A stretch of DNA of 35,166 bases from positions 1 through 35,166 of the forward strand of contig PBAZ01000030.1 of assembly GCA_002717565.1 (NCBI GenBank). The letters run 5' to 3'. The notes below the pieces were generated by a model. That model worked only from the letters and a program-made list of their open reading frames with translations, was not told the DNA's origin and searched no databases. The position numbers and the translations under genes are program-made. This document shows, piece after piece, positions 18,255 through 27,942 of this stretch. The stretch comes from Chloroflexota bacterium. GTDB lineage: Bacteria > Chloroflexota > Dehalococcoidia > Lucifugimonadales > GCA-2717565. Numbering within the stretch: position 1 is the stretch's first letter; every line of letters begins with the position of its first letter.

Positions 18255-20098
18255 GAGCACCTCTAGGGGACTTAGATACTGAATCCTCAGAAAATATCCC
18301 GATGTCTGCTACCCGAGGAAACTTACGTAGGATATCCGCTTATTTCCATCCATACGCTCAAGAGTCTTGGCTTATTTTGCTTTGCATACTGCTGGGTTCC
18401 ATATTTGGTTTAATATCTCCCTTGCTTATTCGAAGTATTATCGATCGGGCAATCCCAGATAGTGACATGTATCTTTTGAGCCTTTTGGCACTGGGTATGC
18501 TCGGATCTTCACTTGTAGCGGGATTGATTAGCGTTGCGCAAAATTACCTGAGCAATCGGATAGGCCAAGGGGTGATGTATGACGTTCGGAATCAACTCTA
18601 TGCTCAATTGCAGGGATTGCATTTGGGGTTTTTCGTGAATGCAAGGGCAGGGGAGACTATATCTCGTCTCGATAGTGATGTGGCTGGTATACAAAATGTA
18701 GTTACTGGTACTTTCGTCAATGTCGTTGCTCAGGCGATAACACTGACGAGCACTGTGATTATGATCTTTTATCTGAGCTGGCCACTTGCCATCGTATCAG
18801 TGTTGATACTTCCGTTGTTTATCATACCTGCGCGTAGGGTTGGGAAGATACGGCGAGCGCTTACCTCGGAAACTCAGCAGGAGCGGGCGGATCTTACGCA
18901 CATTCTGCAAGAGACCTTGAGCGTTGGCGGTTATGTTCTGATGAAAGCTTTTGGCAGAGAGTCAATGGAAAAGGAAAAGTTTCGCGCTAAAAACTCCGTG
19001 GTGATGAAGCTTCAGATAAGACAAGCTTTGGTTGGACGTTGGTATTTTATGATAGTCGGTCTTTTTGGAACATTGGGCCCTGCTTTGGTGTACTGGATTG
19101 GGGGATCCCTCGTACTCCGAGAAGCTATGACACTAGGCACTGTGGTAGCGTTTGTTGCCTATCTCGCGCGGCTATATGGACCGGCCTCCTCTCTTGCGAG
19201 TGTGCATGTTGAAGTGACTACATCGATGGCGCTGTTCGAACGAATCTTTCAATATATGGATATGAGATCTGAGGTAACTGATCAACAGAATGCCACTGTG
19301 ATAAAGCAGAGCCAAGGGGAAGTTGAATTTCGTGAGGTTTCGTTCCATTATCGACAAGATTACCCCGTTCTGCAGAATATTTCATTTCGTGCGAATCCAG
19401 GTGAAATGATTGCCCTAGTTGGCCCTAGCGGAGCAGGCAAAACGACCTTGACATACTTGTTGCCAAGATTCTATGACCCTGCCTCAGGGTTTATTTTGCT
19501 GGATGGCATTGATTTGCGGAACATTTCTCTAGAGTCGTTACGGAAGCAAATAGGGATTGTTACTCAAGATTCTTTTGTTTATCACGCTTCTGTTCGGCAG
19601 AACCTGTTGTATGCCAATCCATCAGCTACTGAAGAAGATATGCGATCTGCCTGTGAGGATGCTCAATTCTATGAAAGTGTCAGAGCGATGCCATGGGGGT
19701 TTGAGACGATCGTTGGTGAAAATGGATATCGGCTATCTGGTGGGGAACGTCAGCGATTAGCGATTGCAAGGGTAATCTTGGCAGGGACGCGTGTGGTTAT
19801 TTTAGATGAGGCAACTTCGTCTCTCGATTCTGTATCTGAAACGTTGATACAACGCGCCTTGGAACCTCTATTAAAGGATCGTACTGTGATAGCTGTTGCT
19901 CATCGTCTTTCTACCATACGAAGGGCTGATCAAATTCTGGTTCTTGACCATGGGAGGATTGTTGAGCAGGGAACCCATTCAAAATTACTGAATGAAGGGG
20001 CTTTATATGCTGAACTATACACAACGCAGATGGATTGGGGGGCGTCTGTAGATGCCGGTCTTCTGTCTTCTCGCCGGGGTAAGCCCGACGCGTCTTAG
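18251..20098 (+). CDS. ABC exporter, fused permease and ATP-binding (MsbA-like half-transporter)
   Basis: Six-TM domain plus Walker A GPSGAGKTT, signature LSGGERQRLAIAR, Walker B VVILDEATSSLD, H-loop AHRLSTI. Confidence 0.95.
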   Translation: MRAPLGDLDTESSENIPMSATRGNLRRISAYFHPYAQESWLILLCILLGSIFGLISPLLIRSIIDRAIPDSDMYLLSLLALGMLGSSLVAGLISVAQNYLSNRIGQGVMYDVRNQLYAQLQGLHLGFFVNARAGETISRLDSDVAGIQNVVTGTFVNVVAQAITLTSTVIMIFYLSWPLAIVSVLILPLFIIPARRVGKIRRALTSETQQERADLTHILQETLSVGGYVLMKAFGRESMEKEKFRAKNSVVMKLQIRQALVGRWYFMIVGLFGTLGPALVYWIGGSLVLREAMTLGTVVAFVAYLARLYGPASSLASVHVEVTTSMALFERIFQYMDMRSEVTDQQNATVIKQSQGEVEFREVSFHYRQDYPVLQNISFRANPGEMIALVGPSGAGKTTLTYLLPRFYDPASGFILLDGIDLRNISLESLRKQIGIVTQDSFVYHASVRQNLLYANPSATEEDMRSACEDAQFYESVRAMPWGFETIVGENGYRLSGGERQRLAIARVILAGTRVVILDEATSSLDSVSETLIQRALEPLLKDRTVIAVAHRLSTIRRADQILVLDHGRIVEQGTHSKLLNEGALYAELYTTQMDWGASVDAGLLSSRRGKPDAS

Positions 20099-20212
20099 TC
20101 GGTGTTTTTATCAAGTACTGATATCCGATAATACACGTGCTCAGGTATTATAATGGTCAGTGATTGAACAGGTGAACGGATTAAATACGAATAGTACGGG
20201 AGGGTTGGTTTT

Positions 20213-20962
20213 ATGAACGTGGTCAAAGAGTTGTTGCTATCTGGGAAAACCGTTATTGGAGCAACGGCGTCACCCTCGAGCGATACTGCCATGCTTGCTG
20301 ATTCGGGTCTGGATTTTTTGCTTTTTGATACTCAGCATGCAGCAGTTGAAGTCAAGCAGTTGTCTCCACCAATTCAGGCAATGCGTGGGAGGAAAGCTGC
20401 TCCGGTGGTACGAGTAAGTGCGAATAATGCTGACCTGATTTGCTTTGCTCTTGATGCAGGTGCCAGAGGCATTATTGTTCCTATGGTCAATACAGCGGAG
20501 CAGGCAGCTGCAATGGTGCGTTCATGCAAATACTTTCCATTGGGAGATCGCAGTAATTCTGGGGTTCGAGGCGACTGGGGCGAGAGTAAAGATTATCGGG
20601 GTTATCTTGATATGGTGAACGATGAGTTGTTGATTATTCCGATGATAGAGACTCTTGAAGCGATAGACAATATAGATGAGATTCTGAGTGTTCCAGGTAT
20701 AGACGTTCTGTTAGTCGGGCCATCTGATCTTTCGATACAACTTGGAGTGCCCCTCGATTATCCTTCGGATACGTACCAAAGAGGATTGGACAAGATAGCG
20801 GAGGCTTGCAAACGTCATGGCGTGGTTCCTGGAATGTATTTCATTCCGCCGGCGATGGATCCTAATTTCTTTGTGCAGAAAGGCTTTAAATTTTTCACAG
20901 TTCCATGGGCAGCTTGGGCAATACAGGGAATTGAAAATGGATTAGCCGATATAATACGATAG
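20213..20962 (+). CDS. HpcH/HpaI-family aldolase
   Basis: SGLDFLLFDTQHAAVE; GARGIIVPMVNTAEQA; PMIETLEAIDNIDEILSVPGIDVLLVGPSDLSIQLG. Confidence 0.93.
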   Translation: MNVVKELLLSGKTVIGATASPSSDTAMLADSGLDFLLFDTQHAAVEVKQLSPPIQAMRGRKAAPVVRVSANNADLICFALDAGARGIIVPMVNTAEQAAAMVRSCKYFPLGDRSNSGVRGDWGESKDYRGYLDMVNDELLIIPMIETLEAIDNIDEILSVPGIDVLLVGPSDLSIQLGVPLDYPSDTYQRGLDKIAEACKRHGVVPGMYFIPPAMDPNFFVQKGFKFFTVPWAAWAIQGIENGLADIIR

Positions 20963-20980
20963 ACTTCTTCAAGGGGTGCG

Positions 20981-22213
20981 ATGAACGATCTGTTTTGGAT
21001 TATTGTGGGTGCGTTAATTCTCGATTTTGTGGTGAGATCGGCTGCTACTGTTCTTAACCTTCGGTCCTTGAGATCTAGCCCTCCTCCGGGTATGGATGGT
21101 ATCTACGAGGCTGAGGGTTATTCGAAATCGCAAGAATATATTCGCGTACAGTCCAAATTTGGATTAACTATAGGATTCCTGAAATTAATTGCCTTCTTAA
21201 TCTTTTGGGTTGTTGGGGGCTTCAATTATATCGATCAGGCAGTGCGCATCATAGGGTTTAACGAAATAACTAACGGTATTCTGTTTTTTGGAATGTTTGC
21301 TGCCGTCGCTACTATTATCAATATACCAGTTGATATGTATGCGACCTTTGTTATTGAAGAAAGATTTGGCTTTAACAAGACAAATTACAAAACGTTCTTC
21401 TTTGATGCCGTCAAGAGTATCGTCCTCACAGCGGTCATTGGTGTTCCTGTTTTGAGTGGTGTTTTGTTTTTCTTTGAATATACAGGGACATTGTCGTGGT
21501 TGTACGCGTCGCTGTTTGCTGCTGGAATTACCCTTATTATTTCTGTGATTGCGCCTATATGGATTATGCCAATCTTCAATAAATTCACCCCTCTGGAATC
21601 AGGTGTCTTGCGTGAAGCGATTGTTCAATATACTAGGAGTGTGGATTTCACGTATGGGAATACCTATGTGATTGATGGTTCCAAAAGGAGCGCACATTCA
21701 AATGCGTTTTTCACTGGATTTGGCAGAACTAAGCGAATCGCACTTTTTGATACCCTTATCGACCAACTGAGTGTGGATGAAATAGTATCCGTGATTGCCC
21801 ATGAGGTTGGGCACAATAAGAAAAAACATACAATCTCTGGCATGGTTCTAGGAATTGCCCATGTTGTTGTGTTGCTGTTTGTGTTTTCCCTTGTCATGGA
21901 GCATCAAGCACTTTTCGATGCATTCTTTATGGATGAGATATCAATCTATGCCAGCCTCATGTTTTTTGGATTTATCTTGACTCCAATCGAACTCCTTATC
22001 TCTCCTGGTATTCAGTACATCTCGAGGCGCCATGAATATCAAGCGGATCAATGGGCAGTTGCGACGACCGATGATCCTGAACCCTTGCGAACAGGCTTGA
22101 AGAAATTAGCGGCTAACAATCTAGCTAACCTTTCGCCGCATCCATTTTTCGTGGTGCTGAACTATTCCCACCCTCCTTTGACTGAGAGGTTACGGGCTAT
22201 AACAAGAGAGTGA
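20981..22213 (+). CDS. M48 family (Ste24/CAAX protease-like) membrane metallopeptidase
   Basis: SVIAHEVGHNKKKHTI (HExxH); SRRHEYQADQWA (EyxAD); DMYATFVIEERFGFNKT. Confidence 0.95.
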   Translation: MNDLFWIIVGALILDFVVRSAATVLNLRSLRSSPPPGMDGIYEAEGYSKSQEYIRVQSKFGLTIGFLKLIAFLIFWVVGGFNYIDQAVRIIGFNEITNGILFFGMFAAVATIINIPVDMYATFVIEERFGFNKTNYKTFFFDAVKSIVLTAVIGVPVLSGVLFFFEYTGTLSWLYASLFAAGITLIISVIAPIWIMPIFNKFTPLESGVLREAIVQYTRSVDFTYGNTYVIDGSKRSAHSNAFFTGFGRTKRIALFDTLIDQLSVDEIVSVIAHEVGHNKKKHTISGMVLGIAHVVVLLFVFSLVMEHQALFDAFFMDEISIYASLMFFGFILTPIELLISPGIQYISRRHEYQADQWAVATTDDPEPLRTGLKKLAANNLANLSPHPFFVVLNYSHPPLTERLRAITRE

Positions 22214-22255
22214 TGTTCACTAGTATTCGGTATGACTAAAGGAGGAATCAATCGA

Positions 22256-22648
22256 ATGGACAATGTGATTCGGTGCGAGAATTGCGGTACTCAGCAGGTT
22301 TTTGGTGCACAGTTTTGTGCTGTGTGCGGGCAATCACTTGGTGGCTTGAGTACACCTGCGGTATTACAGGATACCTCGACAAGGATAAGGAAACTAATAG
22401 TACGCAGGATTGGCATTCTTTCCTATGTGAAGGTTTCAACTGCTTTTGCAGCAATTTTTGTTGCCCCATTGTTTCTGATAGGACTTATTGTCCTCGTGGT
22501 TCTTGGGCAGGGCGAAGGATTGGGTTGGGCAATTGGTCTGGGTATGGTATATATTCTCGGTTATGCTTTGATCTTGATTATCACTACATGGGTGCTGAAT
22601 CTTGCGTTACGGTTGGTAGGAGGCTTAGAGATAGAGGTTTCTGATTAG
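22256..22648 (+). CDS. Zn-ribbon plus membrane domain protein (DUF3566-like)
   Basis: CENCGTQQVFGAQFCAVCGQSLG followed by RRIGILSYVKVSTAFAAIF and two TM helices; start could be 22232 or 22256. Confidence 0.65.
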   Translation: MDNVIRCENCGTQQVFGAQFCAVCGQSLGGLSTPAVLQDTSTRIRKLIVRRIGILSYVKVSTAFAAIFVAPLFLIGLIVLVVLGQGEGLGWAIGLGMVYILGYALILIITTWVLNLALRLVGGLEIEVSD

Positions 22649-22753
22649 CAATACAGAAGGTCTATCATTTGACGACTATCGATCTAGATGAGCATTTGTG
22701 CGACTGGATGTTATGGTAACCTGCCCCCATACGGATGTTAATGTCTGACTATT

Positions 22754-25306
22754 GTGGAGGAGCGTATGGAACTTCAGAATGACCAGCAGCCGCTTTCAGG
22801 TATTCGTGTCCTCGATCTTACTCATGGAGTTGCAGGTCCTTATTGTACAAAATTGCTCGCAGATTTTGGCGCGGATGTGATGAAAGTCGAACGGCCTGTA
22901 ACTGGTGATTACGCCCGATCATTAGGTCCATTTCCGGAAGATGATCCGCATCTTGAAACAAGCGGTATTTTCCTTCACTTGAACACCAATAAGCGTAGTG
23001 TGGTGCTTGACCTTAAGGCATCAACTGATGTGGAAATTCTCAAAGCGCTTGTTGTGGATGCAGATATCCTCGTAGAGAATTTTCGCCCTGGGGTTATGGA
23101 TGATCTCGGACTTGGTTACGATATCCTCTCTACAATTAACCCTGATCTTGTTATGACTTCAATTAGTAATTTTGGGCAAACTGGTCCGTATCGTGATTAC
23201 CTTGCCTCTGAAATCACGCTGTTTGCTATGGGTGGCCGTATGGGTGTTTCAGGACTTCCAGATCGGTATCCACTAAAACTAGGGGGTACACATGTGCAGT
23301 ATCAGGCGGGAAATGCTGCCGCTATGGCGACCTTAGCTGCTTGGTATGGAAAGACATATACAGAGATGGGTGGCCAACATATCGACGTTTCCATCTTCGA
23401 GACCCAGATGGGTTCTATTAACTCGCGGATGATAGGACTGCTCAATTATCAGTATAACGGTGGTAGGGGGAGGAGGTTAGGAGGAACGCGCATGGGGTAT
23501 CCCTCTGGCTACTATCCGTGTCTTGACGGGTATGTTCATGTACTAGGCGGGGGAGTATATTGGCCCCGGACAATAGCTATGCTTGGTAGAGAGGATTTAC
23601 TTGAAGATCCTAGGTACGCCCCGCCTATGGGGCAACTAAGTCTGGAGGGTATGGAGGAATTTGAAAATACAGTGTGGTTGCCGTGGATTATGGAACGGAC
23701 GCGGCAGCAAATTGTGGAAGAATGCCAATCGTACGAGATTCTTTCTGGAGCGATCAACACTATCGATGATGTAGTTGATCATAATCCACAGGCAGATTTC
23801 CGACAGTATTTTGTGGATGCGGAACACCCAGTTGCCGGAAAGCAGCGATACACCGGCGCTCCGGTGATGACTGAAGGTCATTGGTGGAAGCTCAAAACTA
23901 CAGCGCCGACGTTAGGGCAGCACACCCATGAAATCATTGGCGAGGCACGGGATGTGATTGATAATGATAGGAGTATTGCTGTTTCGCTTACAGACCTTCA
24001 CGAAGGCACTCCAAAACTTCCCTTTGAGGGTATTCGTGTAGTTGATATGACTGTGATTTGGGCAGGTCCGTATTCAACTATGTTTTTAGGAGATATGGGT
24101 GCTGAAGTAGTGCGTGTAGAATCGTTGCAGGCTCTCCCTGCTACCTCGCGTGGGCAACAGGCTCGACCTGATCCTGCAGCAGAAAAGATTCGTGAAGTAT
24201 CGATGTACCCAGATCGTGATCCGGGGGTGCGTGCGTGGAACAGGTCTTCAGGATTCAATATGCACGCTCGTAATAAATATGGGATGACTGCGGATCTGCG
24301 ATCAACTGAAGGGCGTGAAGCTTTTCGCCGATTAATCGAGGTAAGTGATATTTTTATCGAAAATAATGCAGCTGGAGCGATGGCTCGACTCGGCATATCG
24401 TATGAGACGGTACGTGAATGGAATCCTCAGTTGATTATGATATCTGCTGCAGGTTTCGGGCAAACGGGACCTTGGAGCAGTTATAGGGGATGGGGTACTC
24501 ACTTTGAGGCGATGTATGGGCACTCTTCTGTTATTGGATATCCGGACATGGACGCAGAAGGGGTTCCGGGCTCTGTAGCCTCTGATGCTTCCACAGGTGT
24601 AACCATAGCTTTTGCGGCGATTATGGCACTTCATCATCGTCGAAGTACTGGTAAGGGGCTGTTTATCGATATCTCTTTGGGAGAAAATTTCCTTCCTCAT
24701 CTCGGGGAATACGTTATGGATTACACAATGAATGGAAGGGTAGGGCAAACCGTTGGCAACCGGGATCATTTTAGTACTGCTGTGCAAGGGATGTATCAGT
24801 GTTCTGGAGACGATGAATGGATTGCTATCTCTCTCCATACTGCCGAACAATGGAAAACTTTGTGTGGCATTATGGGACGACCGGATTTAGCCTCTGATCC
24901 ACGCTATTCTACTATGACAGATCTATTTGCCAGGCATGACGACATTGATGAGGCGATAGGTCTTTGGACACATGACAAAGATCCAGTGCTGCTGTTTTCA
25001 GAGCTTCAATCAATAGGGATCGTTGCGGGTCCGCTCCTGTATGAAGCTAGAGCCTTTGATGACCCTCACCTTAAGGAACGCAAGTTTTTTGTTGAGATTA
25101 CGGCTCCAGAGGTAGGAACTCACCTGTACACCGGTACCGTTTTCAAAGCGCCGAAGATACCGTTGATAGTGAAAAAGCCGCCAGTGCGCCTGGGAGAAGA
25201 CAACGAGTACGTATATCAGCAGATCCTCAAATTTTCTGAAAAAGAATATCGTTCGCTTGAATCTCAGGGTCACATTGGCATGGATTACGCTGCGCATGTT
25301 CGGTGA
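22754..25306 (+). CDS. CaiB/BaiF CoA-transferase, two tandem family III domains in one chain
   Basis: Domain 1: PLSGIRVLDLTHGVAGPYCTKLLADFGADVMKVE; domain 2: LPFEGIRVVDMTVIWAGPYSTMFLGDMGAEVVRVE; 850 aa. Confidence 0.95.
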   Translation: MEERMELQNDQQPLSGIRVLDLTHGVAGPYCTKLLADFGADVMKVERPVTGDYARSLGPFPEDDPHLETSGIFLHLNTNKRSVVLDLKASTDVEILKALVVDADILVENFRPGVMDDLGLGYDILSTINPDLVMTSISNFGQTGPYRDYLASEITLFAMGGRMGVSGLPDRYPLKLGGTHVQYQAGNAAAMATLAAWYGKTYTEMGGQHIDVSIFETQMGSINSRMIGLLNYQYNGGRGRRLGGTRMGYPSGYYPCLDGYVHVLGGGVYWPRTIAMLGREDLLEDPRYAPPMGQLSLEGMEEFENTVWLPWIMERTRQQIVEECQSYEILSGAINTIDDVVDHNPQADFRQYFVDAEHPVAGKQRYTGAPVMTEGHWWKLKTTAPTLGQHTHEIIGEARDVIDNDRSIAVSLTDLHEGTPKLPFEGIRVVDMTVIWAGPYSTMFLGDMGAEVVRVESLQALPATSRGQQARPDPAAEKIREVSMYPDRDPGVRAWNRSSGFNMHARNKYGMTADLRSTEGREAFRRLIEVSDIFIENNAAGAMARLGISYETVREWNPQLIMISAAGFGQTGPWSSYRGWGTHFEAMYGHSSVIGYPDMDAEGVPGSVASDASTGVTIAFAAIMALHHRRSTGKGLFIDISLGENFLPHLGEYVMDYTMNGRVGQTVGNRDHFSTAVQGMYQCSGDDEWIAISLHTAEQWKTLCGIMGRPDLASDPRYSTMTDLFARHDDIDEAIGLWTHDKDPVLLFSELQSIGIVAGPLLYEARAFDDPHLKERKFFVEITAPEVGTHLYTGTVFKAPKIPLIVKKPPVRLGEDNEYVYQQILKFSEKEYRSLESQGHIGMDYAAHVR

Positions 25307-25461
25307 GTCAGATATTGTCAGGGTGACTTTCAATGATCGTCCGAAATGCGTAACTGCTTCTAACCCGAATAAATCATGGGATAAACTCCTTCCGTAATAA
25401 CTGCCTAAGAGCTACACTATTTTGAGTTACGGTAACCGTATTCCTTTGGGGTAGATACAGT

Positions 25462-26160
25462 ATGGAACATCTGGTTGAAAGACTTCCCTTTCTTACCACG
25501 GCGATTGCGATCGCTATGGTGGTGGAAATGTTTAGGCATTACCGAACACGGCGATCTCAATATCTTAAGTGGTGGATCATAGGGGTAATTACTTACGGGT
25601 TCGGGACGCTAACAGAGAGTATTCATGTCGTGCTTGGGTGGCACATAGTTAATCTCAAGGTGTGGTACGTGGCCGGAGCGCTTTTGGGCGGATTTCCACT
25701 TGCTCAGGGAAGTGTGTATTTGCTGATGAGTAAGCCGATCGGCGATTGGAGTGCAAGGATTTGCATTGCATTTGTTCTCATCGCCACCAGTTTCATAGTG
25801 CTGACTCCAATTAGCTTGGATGCAACTTTTGATGGGGATTTGACTGGAAAGGTATTCACCTGGCAATGGGTCAGACTGTTCTCCCCATTCATAAATATCT
25901 ACGCAGTAATCTTTTTAGTTGGGGGAGCTATTTATTCCGCCGGACGATATTTCAGAGCTGGGTCCAAAGAGGCTCCATTCAAAGGCAATATTCTTATAGC
26001 TATAGGTGGGATCCTTCCAGGTATAGGAGGGTCAATGGCACGAGCTGGGTACACTGAAATACTCTACGTCACCGAGTTATTTGGGTTGATATTAATATAT
26101 TGCGGGTACAAATTGATTAAGGAATATAATATTCGGGTGCGGCTGCAATCGACTACGTGA
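25462..26160 (+). CDS. Predicted ~7-TM integral membrane protein of unknown function
   Basis: Regular hydrophobic segments; no recognised signature. Confidence 0.65.
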   Translation: MEHLVERLPFLTTAIAIAMVVEMFRHYRTRRSQYLKWWIIGVITYGFGTLTESIHVVLGWHIVNLKVWYVAGALLGGFPLAQGSVYLLMSKPIGDWSARICIAFVLIATSFIVLTPISLDATFDGDLTGKVFTWQWVRLFSPFINIYAVIFLVGGAIYSAGRYFRAGSKEAPFKGNILIAIGGILPGIGGSMARAGYTEILYVTELFGLILIYCGYKLIKEYNIRVRLQSTT

Positions 26161-26292
26161 GGTGGGATTTTGATCTGGTGGTATGTGACTATTGATAACT
26201 CTGATGAGTTTAGTTGCACTGAGTGGGATACTGCATTTGAAAGACGAAGGGTAGTCACGTAATCCTACGCAATCGGGATTTGAAGACAAGAC

Positions 26293-26568
26293 TTACCTAT
26301 CGGCATGACCTAGAGAACGCGTTGGAGCTATCTTGTCTCTGACGCGTTGCTTTATCTCTTTTGGTTCAGGGAATCGTCCTTCGGACCTTAAGGCCCATAT
26401 GGGTTCCCCGTTGGCCCTGATTTCGAAAATGCCACCACCAGAAGGGATGATGGCAACCTCACCGATTTCGGTCTTGAACGTTGTGAGAAGTTCCTGCGCC
26501 ACCCATGCTGCTCGGAGCATCCAGCCACATTGCGTGCAGTATTCTATTTCTACCCGTGACTTATTCAT
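26293..26568 (-). CDS. SelT/SelW/SelH (Rdx)-family CxxC protein
   Basis: VEIEYCTQCGWMLRAAWVAQELL; SGGGIFEIRANGEPIW; FPEPKEIKQRVRD. Confidence 0.92.
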   Translation of the reverse strand: MNKSRVEIEYCTQCGWMLRAAWVAQELLTTFKTEIGEVAIIPSGGGIFEIRANGEPIWALRSEGRFPEPKEIKQRVRDKIAPTRSLGHADR

Positions 26569-26786
26569 TCTGGGTGACCTCTCTTTGGTTAACCTTCTTT
26601 GATTTTATCAGCCTTAACCTCATTTGGACAACTTTCTCTGATTGCTTGTGTTACGCCGATGGATTTTTCTTTTATCGCAATCAGCTATATAATTCGTCTA
26701 CTTGCCAGGGCGATGTTTCCTGAGTTTTGGCGATACTTGAACGCGGGTGGTTAAGAATCGGCCGAATTGTGTAAAGGGGGATACGG

Positions 26787-27899
26787 ATGACACAGGATTT
26801 CGTAACAAATCAGGAAGTTATACAGGCAGCCCATCGTAATATGGACGCAGGTGCTTGGGATTACCTATCTGGTGGGTCAGAATCTGAAACAACGTTGCGA
26901 CGCAACCGCCTGGCCTTTGATCGACTAGCATTTCGCCCAAGGATTTTGGTTGATGTATCAGATATCGATACGACTAGTACGTTTCTTGGACACGCAATGA
27001 GGATACCGGTGATTTTGGCTCCCGTCGGATCGCAGCAGGTATTTACTCCTGAAGGTGGAGCAGCGGCTACGAAAGCGGCAGCAGAGTTTGGCGTTCTGGA
27101 TGTTGTTAGCTCTGTGACTGAGCCGAGCCTAGAGGATATAGCAGCTGCTGCGGATAACCCGAAGATATTTCAATTATATCTGACGGGAGATTGGGTTTGG
27201 ACAGAAGAGATGATTGCAAGAATAAAGGCTGCTGGATATGAGGGGCTGTGTATTACAGTCGATACTGCTCGTCCGAGCCGAAGGGATAGGACAATACTCT
27301 CTCGTTGGAGCCCAAGGGCAAATTTTCAGGCTACGACTACGCGAACGAGTTATCAGGTTTCAGGGGGTAGAACCGGAGGTAATGCTTCAACAGTTACGTG
27401 GGAGATGATAGATCGCATCAAGGATCTTGCAGGACTGCCGTTTATGCTCAAGGGTATTGCGACGCCTGAGGATGCGAAGTTGGCTGTTGAACACGGAGTT
27501 GATGTTGTATGGGTGTCAAATCACGGTGGACGCCAACTCGATCATGGATTGGGAACGATGGAGATGCTTGAGGAGATAGTTGATGCGGTTGCTGGTAGGG
27601 CCGAAATTGTTCTGGATGGGGGTATACAGAGGGGGAGTGACGTTCTCAAGGCAATAGCGCTTGGTGCGAACGCAACCGCTACAGGCAAACTACAGTCATG
27701 GGGTCTTGGTGCAGCGGGCACTCAGGGACTTGTCCGTGCTTTGGAGATTCTGGAGGACGAACTTATTGTGGCGATGAGCCTTCTGGGAGTGACGACTCTT
27801 GGCGATGCAAGCCCTAGCTATATCACAAAAACAGACGCAGTGACTCAGGCTCATGAGATGAGTTCATGGATTAACATGCCGGAAAGCAGAATTCTCTAA
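26787..27899 (+). CDS. FMN-dependent alpha-hydroxy-acid oxidizing protein
   Basis: YLSGGSESETTLRRNR; WVSNHGGRQLDHGLGTMEML; VLDGGIQRGSDVLKAIALGA. Confidence 0.95.
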   Translation: MTQDFVTNQEVIQAAHRNMDAGAWDYLSGGSESETTLRRNRLAFDRLAFRPRILVDVSDIDTTSTFLGHAMRIPVILAPVGSQQVFTPEGGAAATKAAAEFGVLDVVSSVTEPSLEDIAAAADNPKIFQLYLTGDWVWTEEMIARIKAAGYEGLCITVDTARPSRRDRTILSRWSPRANFQATTTRTSYQVSGGRTGGNASTVTWEMIDRIKDLAGLPFMLKGIATPEDAKLAVEHGVDVVWVSNHGGRQLDHGLGTMEMLEEIVDAVAGRAEIVLDGGIQRGSDVLKAIALGANATATGKLQSWGLGAAGTQGLVRALEILEDELIVAMSLLGVTTLGDASPSYITKTDAVTQAHEMSSWINMPESRIL

Positions 27900-27942
27900 A
27901 CTTTATAAAGTATATCTGAAGTGCAGAGCAGGTCGATAGTTT

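Noticed and set aside
26333-26602. 89-aa plus-strand ORF
   Set aside because: It is antisense to the Rdx/SelW-like gene, which has the clear CxxC motif and family pattern.
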